A stretch of DNA of 32,176 nucleotides, from the NCBI GenBank assembly GCA_964354625.1, contig CAYHAK010000012.1, positions 1 through 32,176 of the forward strand. The letters run 5' to 3'. The notes beneath the pieces are model-generated. The model did not search any database and had not been told where the DNA came from. It saw nothing but the letters and a program-made list of their open reading frames with translations. This DNA is from DATKKK01 sp964354625. Its GTDB lineage: Archaea > Thermoproteota > Bathyarchaeia > Bathyarchaeales > Bathycorpusculaceae. The translations under genes and the position numbers were made by a program. Below, one piece after another: positions 6,613 to 15,194 of the stretch; position 1 is the first letter of the stretch, and each line of letters begins with the position of its first letter.

Positions 6613-7745
6613 ACGAGCCAGCTGAAGAACAACCTGTAAAGCTTGTGCTCCAGCAGCGTCGAAGCATTGCGCCTTCCGATCACGTGGAAGTAGTTCTTCC
6701 CAGCAGCTTCTATCAGGTCACCTATCTCGTACCTCGGGAACATGCACGAGGAGACTATAAGCTTGCCCCATTCGCCTCGCCTGAGGTCATGCAACATCTT
6801 GACACCGTGGCCTGTGTCAACCTCGAGCACGTACTTGTCGTAGTTCGGCGTCACATAGGGCATGTCGTCGAGTTGCTGGGCGAGCACGCCTTCGGTGGCG
6901 CTGTAGATCTCGACCACAGGGACGTTTCCATAGTGCTTTCTAAGAATGGGGGCATATTTGAACTGGATTTTGCGGACGCTTGTGCAGAACAAGGCGCGGA
7001 TGTTCCACAGGTCTTTGGGCTTTTTGCCGTGCTTCTTTTCGACGTATTTGGCGAAGAACAGGATTATCGGGGTTACTCCCATGGTTGCGGTCACGTTCGC
7101 GTTTCGTGTTTGTTGGTAGGCCAGTTCGAACCGTTTCTCCCAGTTGCTCTTGGCTATCGACGGGCCCAACGCGTCTATGTCCTCCTGCCTCGGCAGAAGG
7201 CTGACGCTGTCCAGCATCGGGTTAAGCCTCGCATACGTACCGGAACTGTACCCGTAAGTCACAGTCTCCCCATCCTTCACCATGGTGTGTACGCTGGAAG
7301 GGAAATTGAGGTTCAGAATATGCCCATCGAGAAGCTCATAGCTTTCCGTTCTCAGTACATGGTTCACGAGGGCACGCGCACCGCACGTGAAAATCTGCTC
7401 CAGATGCGTCTGGGTGACGGGCAGAACCTTGGCCTTACCTGTTGAGCCGCGCGTCATCACCCAGCACACCAGAGGCTCGGGCAGAAAAGCCTTGTAGTCA
7501 CCCTTCTGGACCTCGGCTAAGTAAGGGTTCATTGCCCAGTAATCCATCATTGGGAAGTTCTGCTGATAGTCTTCCATGCTTCTAATCTCAGAGGTGTGAT
7601 GAGCTTGTCCGTATCTGGTCTTCTCGTAGCCTCTCAGCAGTACCTGTAGCGCTTGCCGCTGGGATTCTTCAGGGTCTTTGAGGCTTTCATACCACGAGCC
7701 GATTATCGGCTGAAAGAAGCTTAGATCGTCGTCTGGGTGAGCCAT
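6609..7745 (-). CDS. GH3-like acyl-adenylating enzyme
   Basis: The product has 378 residues and resembles the GH3 branch of the ANL adenylating enzymes, known in plants for joining amino acids to acyl hormones. Visible motifs are the ATP-binding loop TRGSTGKAK (98-106), the second ATP motif YSATEG (281-286) and the third, YEIGDL (339-344). Plant GH3 proteins have nearly 600 residues. This one stops soon after the hinge, so the small C-terminal domain that completes the second half-reaction is missing or very short (RRNASTLLEHKLYRLFF). It would activate a carboxylic acid as its AMP ester. The substrate is unknown. It starts 13 bases after the end of a broken SDR gene on the same strand, so the pair formerly looked like an operon. 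Confidence 0.75.
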   Translation of the reverse strand: MAHPDDDLSFFQPIIGSWYESLKDPEESQRQALQVLLRGYEKTRYGQAHHTSEIRSMEDYQQNFPMMDYWAMNPYLAEVQKGDYKAFLPEPLVCWVMTRGSTGKAKVLPVTQTHLEQIFTCGARALVNHVLRTESYELLDGHILNLNFPSSVHTMVKDGETVTYGYSSGTYARLNPMLDSVSLLPRQEDIDALGPSIAKSNWEKRFELAYQQTRNANVTATMGVTPIILFFAKYVEKKHGKKPKDLWNIRALFCTSVRKIQFKYAPILRKHYGNVPVVEIYSATEGVLAQQLDDMPYVTPNYDKYVLEVDTGHGVKMLHDLRRGEWGKLIVSSCMFPRYEIGDLIEAAGKNYFHVIGRRNASTLLEHKLYRLFFSWLV

Positions 7746-7758
7746 AATCTCTCATTTC

Positions 7759-8026
7759 TCATGCAGATAGGAAGCCACCGTCTACAGCGATGAGTGTGCC
7801 CTGCACGTAGGCTGCCAGGTCGCTTGCAAGCACGAGTGCCATACGTGCCACTTCGTCCGGCGCGCGCGTTATTTATGTCCACCAGCTGCACGTCAGCGCC
7901 TGCTTCGGCAAACCTGTAGGCAATTGCCCTACCGATCCCCGAACCCGTTATCAGCGCCCTCTTGCCTTTCAGCGAAATAAGTTCGGACAGGAACGGCGAA
8001 CCCTTATGATTCGTTCTTGGTGGCAT
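7759..8026 (-). pseudogene. SDR oxidoreductase with its middle deleted
   Basis: The N-terminal part (from ATG 8026) is a classic short-chain dehydrogenase start. KGKRALITGSGIGRAIA carries a nucleotide loop that is two residues shorter than the family's TGxxxGIG. The acidic cofactor-binding turn VQLVDINN follows. At 7860-7868 this frame runs into a 9-bp GC tract. After it, a different frame reads the family's C-terminal end (APDEVARMALVLASDLAAY, then GTLIAVDGGF) to TGA at 7759-7761. About 150 residues, including the Ser-Tyr-x-x-x-Lys catalytic site, are absent, so no enzyme can be made. A TATA-like box remains at 8065-8074. The neighbouring GH3-like gene suggests a lost pathway. Confidence 0.85.
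7860..7868. repeat. Alternating GC tract at the SDR deletion junction
   Basis: GCGCGCGCG lies exactly where the N-terminal coding part of the SDR gene switches to the C-terminal part in another frame. It is one of the two tracts placed directly at a gene lesion. Confidence 0.85.
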
Positions 8027-8107
8027 GATTATCGTTTCTCTCAGACTCTCTGGTTTGTCGGAAACGTATAAAGCTTGACTGCCGTTGCGAACTGCCGTGC
8101 GTGGCTT

Positions 8108-9499
8108 TCAGAGGTTCTTTAGGATTCTGTCCATTCCCGGTTCTATGCCTTGCAGCAGCAGGAAGCCTCTTGGGCCTTCGCGTTGGGTGATTTCGCCGGC
8201 AATGTCGGTTTGCATTAGGGTTTTGACTTGTTTGATGTCGCGCGTGTGGCCGAGGACCCAGATTAGCTTCGTGTAGGCGGCGCTGGGGAGCATGTTACCG
8301 CCTTCGATTACGCCTCTTGCGAGCATGTCTCGGCCTGTCTCATACACGCGGAGGTGAATGTAGCCGAACAGGGGTTCGACGACTAATACGACGGGGATTT
8401 CTTGTTGTTGACAGCGTTCAAGAGGTGGGAACATGTCGGTGCCCACGTGGCCTAGGCCAGTGCCTATGATGACTATGCCGTGGTAGCCCTTGTCAACCAT
8501 GCTGTCCAGCATGTCGGGGTTCATGCCCGGGTAGCTGTAGAGCATGCCTACACGCGTATCGATCTTCGTGTCCAACAGGAAGTCCTCGGTCGTGCCGCGT
8601 TTACGGATGTCATCTTTGAACCACGTGATTCCTGAGTCATCTATTTTGCCCAGAGGGATGTCGTCAAGTGTGCGGAACGTGTCTCGGCGTGAGCTGTGCA
8701 TCTTGCGGCAACGCGTGGCTCGGTGGATGAGGTTGTAGCTGTCACTTGTGCCTCCGTGCATGCAAACGACGACTTCGGCGAAATCTTCGTGGCCTGCGAG
8801 CGTGGCCGCGTACAGGATGTTTCGTGGTCCGTCTGAGCTTGGGCGGTCGCTGCTGCGTTGGCTGCCTACGAGGACGACGGGGACGGGTAGGTTGCGGAGG
8901 AAGTATGCGAGCGCGGCGCCTGTGGTGCACATGGTGTCGGTTCCGTGGCCTATTATGACGCCTTTGACGCCGCCTTCGATTTCTTTGGCTATGGCTTCGG
9001 CCGTGCGCACCCAGTACTCGGGGCGGAAGTTTTCGCTCAGAATCTGGTAGAGCGTTTTGGGTGTGAGGTTGACTCTAGTAACGAGTTCGGGGACGGCTGA
9101 GAAGAGCTCTTCAGGCGTGAATGCAGGGATGACTGAGCCTGTTCGGTAGTCGAGTCGGGAGGCGACGGTGCCGCCTGTGCCCAGTAGCGTGACGCTTGGC
9201 AGCTCTTTCTGGGGTTTCACGTCTACGTGCGGAAGCTGGTAGTGGCCTTTCTGGTAGCCTGTCTCCTCGATCCGCGTGGCCTCGTCCACGAGCACGCCCA
9301 GATTGTAGCCTGTGTCCACTTTGAGTGTGACGTAGGTGTCAGCGGTATGCTGGCTTCGTGGAAGCAGGAGGCCTTCATACGTGGCGTTGCCCTTCGTGAT
9401 TTTGACTTTGCTCCACGTGCGGATGCCCTCGCGAACGAGCCGCTCGCGCAGCGCACCTCGATAACCTTCAGGCTCGTTCTTTTCAACGTTCTTCGGCAT
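8108..9499 (-). CDS. gatD: Glutamyl-tRNA(Gln) amidotransferase subunit D
   Basis: GatD is the asparaginase-type glutaminase of the archaeal GatDE complex. It frees ammonia from glutamine or asparagine, which GatE uses to turn Glu-tRNA(Gln) into Gln-tRNA(Gln). The 463-residue length is normal. An N-terminal beta-barrel region (about 25-95) precedes the asparaginase domain. That domain has the nucleophile motif LLGTGGTVAS (105-114) and the second catalytic motif GHGTDTM (184-190). The QRSSDRPSSDG segment follows at 214-224. Its ATG directly abuts the TAG of gatE, so the two are cotranslated. The complex is an archaeal hallmark. Confidence 0.97.
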   Translation of the reverse strand: MPKNVEKNEPEGYRGALRERLVREGIRTWSKVKITKGNATYEGLLLPRSQHTADTYVTLKVDTGYNLGVLVDEATRIEETGYQKGHYQLPHVDVKPQKELPSVTLLGTGGTVASRLDYRTGSVIPAFTPEELFSAVPELVTRVNLTPKTLYQILSENFRPEYWVRTAEAIAKEIEGGVKGVIIGHGTDTMCTTGAALAYFLRNLPVPVVLVGSQRSSDRPSSDGPRNILYAATLAGHEDFAEVVVCMHGGTSDSYNLIHRATRCRKMHSSRRDTFRTLDDIPLGKIDDSGITWFKDDIRKRGTTEDFLLDTKIDTRVGMLYSYPGMNPDMLDSMVDKGYHGIVIIGTGLGHVGTDMFPPLERCQQQEIPVVLVVEPLFGYIHLRVYETGRDMLARGVIEGGNMLPSAAYTKLIWVLGHTRDIKQVKTLMQTDIAGEITQREGPRGFLLLQGIEPGMDRILKNL

Positions 9500-11446
9500 C
9501 TAGCCAGTCTCCTTCTTCAACATGGCTTCGATCTTGTCCGCGATCCTACTCCCTTCCACTGAATAGCCGACGGCGTTCAGCACTTCGCCAACCATTTTCG
9601 GCACGGCGCGCTTTCGATAGGTCTTGTCAGAGCGGATCCTATGGCCATCGTAGGCGTCCAGCTGCTTGCGTATGAGCTTGTCCAGTTCCACCTCGGTGAC
9701 GTGTCTAGCGTGGAGTCTTTTTGCGGCTTCTTCGACAGTGAGATCTGGCTCTTTGTCGAAGACTTCGGTGAGCAGGTCAACTTGCTGGAGGGTCACAAGT
9801 TTGCGGGATAGGCCTTCAGCCAGCTGGTCGATGATGCGGTCGGTTATGGCCAAGCCTCTTCTGTGTGCGTGGCGCGGCAGTTCGACGAGTAGGCGGTAGG
9901 CAACCGTGCCCTTTAGCTTCAGCCGTTCGATGCAGTCATAGAGCTTCTCGGCCTTCTCGGCTCGGATGAGTAGGTCAACCTGCCGCTGGCTGACGCCGTG
10001 TTTCGCAAGCTCTTGACTGATTTCCCAGGGTCGTTTGCCTGCTTTGGCTTGGCATTCCTTGATGAGGTCTTGCGTGATGACGATAGGTGGCGTGTCGGTG
10101 TCAGGATATATGCGTTCTTTTCCGTGGATGACGCGGAGGAATTCAGTGTTGCCGTCTGGCAAAAGCCTGCGCGTTTCCTGCGGCACACCGTCTAAGGCCA
10201 TTTTGACACGCTCGACGATCTTCTTCATCGCATGCATGGCTCTGCGATCAGGCCCTACGACAACGATGAAGGCGTCTTCGGGCTTCGGGTTGACGATGTT
10301 ACAGACCTGCGCGTACTTTTCTTTGTCTATTTGTAGCTTGCACGGGTGGCTGGAACGTTTGCGTACGGCGTTTTCGGCTGTTTCGTCGCTGTGGAAGTGA
10401 TCCTCGCGTGGTATTCCTGTTATGAGCATGCTCTTTTCGAAGATTTCTTCGCCGAGATCCTTGTTCGGCTGGACTTCTGTGCCGAATAGGCCTCTCATTT
10501 TGGGGAATATGGTGGCGAAGGCCTTGGCGCCTTCTTCAAGCCTGAGAAGATGCGAGATGTCCACGTAAGTGTGCTCAAAATCTTCTTTCTGTATGCTTCG
10601 ACGTTTCATTTCTTTGGCTATTTCGATGAGTGCGAGTTGCCTTACGGCTTCGTGGCGGCAGAAGGTGTCAAACATATCGAGGTCTTGTACGCCTTTGATT
10701 TCGACGCGGTTGCCGCCTTGTATGCTGAGGTTCACGTCCTGTCTGGCCGCGCCTAGGCCTCTTCTGCCCACGTGGCTTACGCGCAGTACGCGACCTATCT
10801 GCCTCGCAAGCTCAACAAGCTCTTTCGGCGTTTCGACATCCCGGTGGTCGGTTATGACTTCGGTGAGCGGGACGCCGAGGCGGTCCAGGTTGAAATAAAC
10901 CGTGCGGTCTGCCGTGTCCTGCCAGTTGACTCTTCGTGCCGCATCCTCTTCAATGTGCACGTTCGTGATGTGCACCTTCTTGTCGAAGACGGGCACCCAG
11001 CCGTCTCGGCCGCAGATAAACGTGCGTTGAAAACCCGTCGTGATCGAGCCGTCGAGATACTGTTTGCGGTTGACTACGATTTCGTTGGCAAGTGCGGAGC
11101 AGTCGAAGTACAGTGAGAGTATGAAGCCTTCCTTCACGGCTTCCATGTCAGGATAGAACGGAGGCGTCTCGTCCATCTCATATGTACACGTGTTCCGCTC
11201 GCAAGCCAAGTAAATGACCTTGTAACCCTTCTCAAACTCGACCAGCATACCTGGGTCGAAATCGCCCATCTCACCGAGCACGGGCCTGAAATACCGGTAG
11301 AACGTGTAGTCCATGCTCTCTGGATCTTCTTCTAGGAGAGGCGGGCAGCGGCAAAACAGCTTGCGATCCGAGCGTATCTGGTGGTGAACTTCGAGGCCTG
11401 CGCGGAAGCCGAGCTTGCGAAAGTCAACGATCTTAGGGTCTAGCAT
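9500..11446 (-). CDS. gatE: Glutamyl-tRNA(Gln) amidotransferase subunit E
   Basis: GatE binds Glu-tRNA(Gln), phosphorylates the glutamyl group with ATP and accepts ammonia from GatD. The 648 residues are close to the usual length. The N-terminal cradle domain starts GLEVHHQIRSDRKLFCRCPP, with a Cys pair typical of GatB/GatE. AspRS-like inserted and helical segments follow (about 370-480), and a C-terminal YqeY-like tail (about 500-648) helps grip the tRNA. gatE is first in the gatE-gatD operon. A weak TATA-like sequence lies at about 11470-11480. The gene is transcribed away from the frameshifted gene at 11595. Confidence 0.97.
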   Translation of the reverse strand: MLDPKIVDFRKLGFRAGLEVHHQIRSDRKLFCRCPPLLEEDPESMDYTFYRYFRPVLGEMGDFDPGMLVEFEKGYKVIYLACERNTCTYEMDETPPFYPDMEAVKEGFILSLYFDCSALANEIVVNRKQYLDGSITTGFQRTFICGRDGWVPVFDKKVHITNVHIEEDAARRVNWQDTADRTVYFNLDRLGVPLTEVITDHRDVETPKELVELARQIGRVLRVSHVGRRGLGAARQDVNLSIQGGNRVEIKGVQDLDMFDTFCRHEAVRQLALIEIAKEMKRRSIQKEDFEHTYVDISHLLRLEEGAKAFATIFPKMRGLFGTEVQPNKDLGEEIFEKSMLITGIPREDHFHSDETAENAVRKRSSHPCKLQIDKEKYAQVCNIVNPKPEDAFIVVVGPDRRAMHAMKKIVERVKMALDGVPQETRRLLPDGNTEFLRVIHGKERIYPDTDTPPIVITQDLIKECQAKAGKRPWEISQELAKHGVSQRQVDLLIRAEKAEKLYDCIERLKLKGTVAYRLLVELPRHAHRRGLAITDRIIDQLAEGLSRKLVTLQQVDLLTEVFDKEPDLTVEEAAKRLHARHVTEVELDKLIRKQLDAYDGHRIRSDKTYRKRAVPKMVGEVLNAVGYSVEGSRIADKIEAMLKKETG

Positions 11447-11552
11447 CGGGTTTACTTGTGCTTTTCACATGCTAAAAAGCCTTCTTAGCGGTGTATATCG
11501 TCCGAAATGGTGTATTTCAGCAGGAAATGTGCTTGGGCTTGTTTGCCAAACG

Positions 11553-11560
11553 TTAAATAT
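11553..11560 (+). promoter_or_regulatory. TATA box for the frameshifted gene at 11595
   Basis: TTAAATAT lies about 39 bases before the GTG at 11595, a normal distance for an archaeal promoter with a short leader. It shows that the broken gene keeps its promoter. Confidence 0.5.
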
Positions 11561-11594
11561 GGACCTGAATTAGGTGCTGGGAGAGGATGGATAA

Positions 11595-12590
11595 GTGTTG
11601 GATGAGGAAGGGTTCAGAGGCTTCTTGGCGAAAAGGAAGCTGAAAGAGGAAACCGTTCAGGCGCACGTCAGAATGGTGAAGAGATTTGAGCGCGCGCGCT
11701 TTTCTGAAGAAGAAGGACAAGAACAAGGATTTGGGCAAAGCCACGCCTCGCGATATGGAGATTTTTGTCACGCTCTTGATGAAGGACGGGCGGAATACGG
11801 AGGATAATCTTATTGCGCTTGCGAGATACGCCCATTTCACGGACAACAGAGACTTGCAGTGGCTCTGCTGGAGCTCATCGATGGTAGCCAAGTCTTGCAG
11901 AATCTTTCCGACAAGGTGAAGCAGATGGTCGGCAAGAGCGAGCACAAAGAGATTTTCGAGGCAATCGAATTGCCGCCGTTGGGCACGCATTCAAGGGATA
12001 AGCCTTGGACTACGAAGAAGGTTATGGAGAGGCTTGAGGCCAAGCTGGATGAGAAGACTTCCAGGGAGGCTCTTTCAAGTGGGCTTCACGGGCCAATTCC
12101 AGGCGAGGTACTCCTGCCTGACAAAAGGAAGTTTCAGAAGTCCAAGAGCCTAGATGATTTTCTGAAGAAGCGGCACGAGGAGTACGTTAGCGAGCTTGAG
12201 GAGCACATGAAGAACAAGACGCTGTACTTCACGCAAGAAATCGACGAAGAAGTAGTGGAGTACGTGCGAGACACGCCCACGTGCCAGAACGGCGTCAGAG
12301 AAGGAGATGTGATAATTGTCACAAAGATTCCTCACTTGGCGAAGGAGTATCTGCATGAGAAAGACCCTAGGATGAAGAGGTACTATGCTTGCCACTGCGC
12401 GTGGGTGCGCGAAGCCATAAAGACAGACACGAAAATCCCGCCTAACTTCTGCTATTGCAGTGCGGGCTTTGAGAAGAGGCCTTGGGACGTTATCTTCGGT
12501 CAGCCTGTCAAAGCGGACGTTATTGAGACCGTTCTGAAAGGAGACATGACCTGTAAGTTCGCAATACACATCCCAAAGGAATCCAGGTGA
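11595..12590 (+). pseudogene. Cys-rich protein gene with two frameshifts
   Basis: Three frames read as one protein of about 330 residues. GTG 11595 opens frame one, a helical segment (KEETVQAHVRMVKRFE) like the N-terminal helices of tyrosine-recombinase SAM-like domains. At the 10-bp GC tract (11690-11699) the protein moves to frame two (FLKKKDKNKDLGKATPRD, ending ...NRDLQ). At 11857-11859 it moves to frame three, which runs 243 residues to TGA 12588-12590. Frame three ends with a Cys-rich region (RYYACHCAWVREAI and NFCYCSAGFEKRPWDVIFG) that may bind metal. This resembles an archaeal/bacterial domain of unknown function (possibly DUF6144). GTG 11859 could still start the last part alone, giving a Cys-rich protein without its front. 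A missing G at 11858 would repair the second shift. Confidence 0.65.
11690..11699. repeat. Alternating GC tract at a frameshift
   Basis: GCGCGCGCGC is the longest such tract in the window. The reading frame of the surrounding gene changes exactly here. Adding one more GC unit, or removing seven or ten bases, would restore it. Confidence 0.85.
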
Positions 12591-12648
12591 ACACAGACTC
12601 GGTCCCAAAGAAGCTGAATTCCAGCCTCAGAGTTGCAGGATCTGCGCT

Positions 12649-12726
12649 TGGTGGACTGGGCGGGATTTGAACCCGCGGCCTCTACGATGCCAACGTAGCG
12701 ATCGTACCAGACTGATCTACCAGCCC
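12649..12726 (-). tRNA. tRNA-Ala (anticodon GGC)
   Basis: The minus-strand sequence folds into a full cloverleaf. The acceptor arms are GGGCTGG and CCAGTCC with one G-U pair. The anticodon stem is CTACG/CGTAG around the loop TTGGCAT, whose middle three bases are GGC. The T arm is GCGGG-TTCAAAT-CCCGC. The discriminator base is A at 12652, and CCA is encoded at 12651-12649. There is no intron. GGC reads the alanine codons GCC and GCU. The gene lies between the end of the Cys-rich gene and the glutamine synthetase homologue. Confidence 0.95.
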
Positions 12727-12779
12727 ACAATGTTGGCTTTCGAAACTAGAATGTAGCGTGATTCGTTTAAGCGTTTTGC

Positions 12780-14204
12780 CTAGCCATAGTGCAGGTAGGC
12801 ATGCATGAGCTTCTCGGCTTTCTGAGGCTCTTCCTTCAGCTTCTGGGCCACGTCGTCGTCCTTGTAGGCCTTCAGCTTCCTCACGGTGCCCTCGACGACG
12901 GACCTTGGAAACACGCCCTCAGCCTCATAGTATTTCCTGTCTCGCTTCAGGTTCTTGGCAGACTCGCTGCACGATATTGGAAGACGTTTGAACCATTTCT
13001 TCTTGCCCTCTGACTCTTCTAGGTGCAGCTCCTCCGCAGTCTTCAGCGATTCCTCGTGGTTCTTGAGGCCATGCTCAATCGCCAGAACGATGCCTGCAAA
13101 TAGCAGGCCCACGCTTGCCGTGGCGTCTGGCGCACGGTATTCGAAGGTTCGCTTGCACGGGTCAGCCTCTTGCTCCAGCCTCTTAAATGTCCACCACAAC
13201 GGAATTCGAACCAGCGCCAAGCGGTTTCTGGCGCCCCAGCTGATGTTCAAAGGCGACTCTTTCCGCGCCAAAAAGCGCAAGTACGAAACAGGCGTAGGGT
13301 TGCCGAAGGCTGCAAGGCTCGGCGCAAACTTGAGAATTCCGCCAATCATCTCTCTGGCCTCCACGCTCAAGTGGCCCTCCGCATCTTCGATGAGGTTCTT
13401 GCCATTCTTCAATCCGCACAGGTGTATGTGCATTCCGTTGCCTGCGTGTTCAAGACTGACTTTGGGCGAAAACGTGGCCGAGACGCCGTGCTTCTGGCAC
13501 ACATTGCGTATGGCCCATTTCGTGATTGCGACGGCCTCGGACATGTCCACTAGGCTTTGAGGCATGAACTCGATCTCATGTTGCTCCAGCACGGTGCCGT
13601 CCTTCCCAAGAATCTTGCCCACCTCGCCGTGCGCGTACTTCGTTTCGACGCCGATCTCTGCAAGAGTCACGAGAACCTCGTTTCGGAGCGGTTCGAACAT
13701 GCTGAACGGCGAGGACTCGTGATAATTCTTGTCGGGCACGGCGGGAAACAGCGGCTCAGCTTCTTGCCTGCCGATCACGTGGAACTCCAGCTCGGCCAAA
13801 GCCTTCAACGTCACATCCGTCGAAACGCGCAGGCGCTCCTCAGCGCGGCGAAGCACGTTCTCAGGAGCCACGTTGAGAGGGTGTCCATCCTCATCCAAGT
13901 AGCGGCACATCAAGTCGAGCGTGGGCACCTGAGCAAACGGACTCACGAACGCCGTTTCCAGCTTGGGCATTATATATATGTCGCTTTTGTGAGGGTCGAT
14001 GAACGAGGGAAACAGGCTTGAACCGTCCACGCGTTCCCCGAACTCTAGTATCTGCCTCAGGCGCTTCTCGCCCGCAACGGCGAAATCAAGCGTCTTCAGT
14101 CTTCCGTCCTCGGGAACATGACACAAACCGACAACCCTGACGCCGCGTTCATCCACAAAACGTACAACATCATCAACGTTGCCGAAGTTGAGCTTACCAG
14201 CCAT
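12780..14204 (-). CDS. Glutamine synthetase family protein (divergent)
   Basis: The family joins ammonia or an amine to glutamate using ATP. The 474 residues keep the GS-I layout: a beta-grasp N-terminus with DGSSLFPSFIDPHKSDIY (60-77), the metal pair E138 and E140 (AELEF), E194 and E210, the GNGMHIH loop with H259, R-containing SWGARNRLALVR (322-333), and E355/R357 in FEYRAPD. Two features depart from typical enzymes. The E-G-x-G-Q-x-E segment is interrupted by about ten extra residues (HGEVGKILGKDGTVLEQHE). The usual ANPYL after the Arg-x-Pro-Asp motif is ASVGL. It could therefore be true glutamine synthetase or a gamma-glutamyl ligase for another amine. A TATA box lies at 14254-14263. Confidence 0.85.
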   Translation of the reverse strand: MAGKLNFGNVDDVVRFVDERGVRVVGLCHVPEDGRLKTLDFAVAGEKRLRQILEFGERVDGSSLFPSFIDPHKSDIYIMPKLETAFVSPFAQVPTLDLMCRYLDEDGHPLNVAPENVLRRAEERLRVSTDVTLKALAELEFHVIGRQEAEPLFPAVPDKNYHESSPFSMFEPLRNEVLVTLAEIGVETKYAHGEVGKILGKDGTVLEQHEIEFMPQSLVDMSEAVAITKWAIRNVCQKHGVSATFSPKVSLEHAGNGMHIHLCGLKNGKNLIEDAEGHLSVEAREMIGGILKFAPSLAAFGNPTPVSYLRFLARKESPLNISWGARNRLALVRIPLWWTFKRLEQEADPCKRTFEYRAPDATASVGLLFAGIVLAIEHGLKNHEESLKTAEELHLEESEGKKKWFKRLPISCSESAKNLKRDRKYYEAEGVFPRSVVEGTVRKLKAYKDDDVAQKLKEEPQKAEKLMHAYLHYG

Positions 14205-14253
14205 CAGGCAAACACCAAACCATCAAGCAACTCAATAGACAAAAAGGAACGCA

Positions 14254-14263
14254 CATTTAAACC
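14254..14263 (-). promoter_or_regulatory. TATA box for the glutamine synthetase homologue
   Basis: GGTTTAAATG on the minus strand lies about 50 bases before ATG 14204 and matches an archaeal TATA box. Confidence 0.5.
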
Positions 14264-14310
14264 CTACCATAGCTACCGCTCAAAACGACAACTCACGACC
14301 CGAGAACCCT

Positions 14311-15123
14311 TCACGGCGAATGTGCATCTTGGTCTCTATAAGCAACTAGGCCACGGAGATTCCAGTCTTCAGTTGCATATTTGCCTCTGCACAGCTTTTC
14401 CGCAAGCTCAAGCTCGTACTCAGTCAGCTTGCCCTCAACCAAATCTATTTTCAACGCCTTTCCGAAACCCTGAACAAGCGCGTAATTGACTTCGTCAACT
14501 GAAACCTCTCTTCCCACTTCGCTTCTGACGGAACTGATCCTGCGCTTCGCGATGTCTACAACCTCCATGCAAGTCTTCGCCCAAGGCACACGAAGCAGCG
14601 CAAACATCCTCTCCAAGTCAACGTCAACCAAAAGCGTACCGTGCTGTAAGACTACGCCTCTCCTGTGCGACTGGGCACTGCCTGAAATCTTCCTGCCCTT
14701 AACCGTCAAGTTGGGACAAGTCTTCGCATCGCCCTCACAAAAATCCGCACAAGCACCCAGTATCTTCAGAGCCCCAGCCAACCCCGCATAAATCCGCGCA
14801 TAAACCTTGGCAGTATCCTCTGTCTGCAGATCCATTTTGCTTACGATCACGCTATACGTGATCTCGTTTTCCGAGTCATGGTAAACAGTGCCTCCCCCCG
14901 TGATTCGCCTGACGACATCAACTCCGCTTTTCCTGCAGTTGTCAAGCTGTATCTCATTCTCAACCTTCTGGAACCTGCCGACGGAAACCGCTGAAGGCTT
15001 CCAGCGATAGAGTCTCAACGTGTTTGGAACGGCGTTCTGGATTCTGGCCCTAAAAGCAGCTTCATCAATGGCCATGTTCATGAAAGCATCATACGTTTCA
15101 AGTTCTATCAGTCGCCATGCCAT
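14311..15123 (-). CDS. lplA: Lipoate-protein ligase A, catalytic domain
   Basis: The enzyme activates lipoate (or octanoate) as its AMP ester and attaches it to a lysine of lipoyl carrier proteins such as GcvH or 2-oxoacid dehydrogenase E2. The 270 residues match the BPL/LPL fold. RRITGGGTVYHD lies at 72-83, the lysine-bearing GRKISGSAQ at 143-151, and LQHGTLLVD at 159-167. Archaeal LplA of this length, for example from Thermoplasma, needs a separate LplB accessory protein. No lplB or lipoylated target is seen in the window. The gene shares a symmetric AT-rich promoter at 15161-15170 with the JAMM gene that starts on the other strand. Confidence 0.9.
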   Translation of the reverse strand: MAWRLIELETYDAFMNMAIDEAAFRARIQNAVPNTLRLYRWKPSAVSVGRFQKVENEIQLDNCRKSGVDVVRRITGGGTVYHDSENEITYSVIVSKMDLQTEDTAKVYARIYAGLAGALKILGACADFCEGDAKTCPNLTVKGRKISGSAQSHRRGVVLQHGTLLVDVDLERMFALLRVPWAKTCMEVVDIAKRRISSVRSEVGREVSVDEVNYALVQGFGKALKIDLVEGKLTEYELELAEKLCRGKYATEDWNLRGLVAYRDQDAHSP

Positions 15124-15160
15124 CGCAATCGTCTTGCCCTGTATCTTGGGTCCTTGTAAA

Positions 15161-15170
15161 GGTATTTAAC
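15161..15170. promoter_or_regulatory. Shared divergent TATA element
   Basis: GGTATTTAAC reads as a TATA box on both strands. It lies about 43 bases before lplA ATG 15123 and about 30 bases before the JAMM ATG 15195, which would make the JAMM transcript nearly leaderless. Confidence 0.5.
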
Positions 15171-15194
15171 CGATTGCCCGACCTTAAATGATGC

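Noticed and set aside
6645..7445. 266-codon plus-strand frame
   Set aside because: It lies antisense within the GH3-like gene, whose motifs are clear on the minus strand.
12955..13560. 201-codon plus-strand frame
   Set aside because: It is a shadow of the glutamine synthetase homologue on the other strand.
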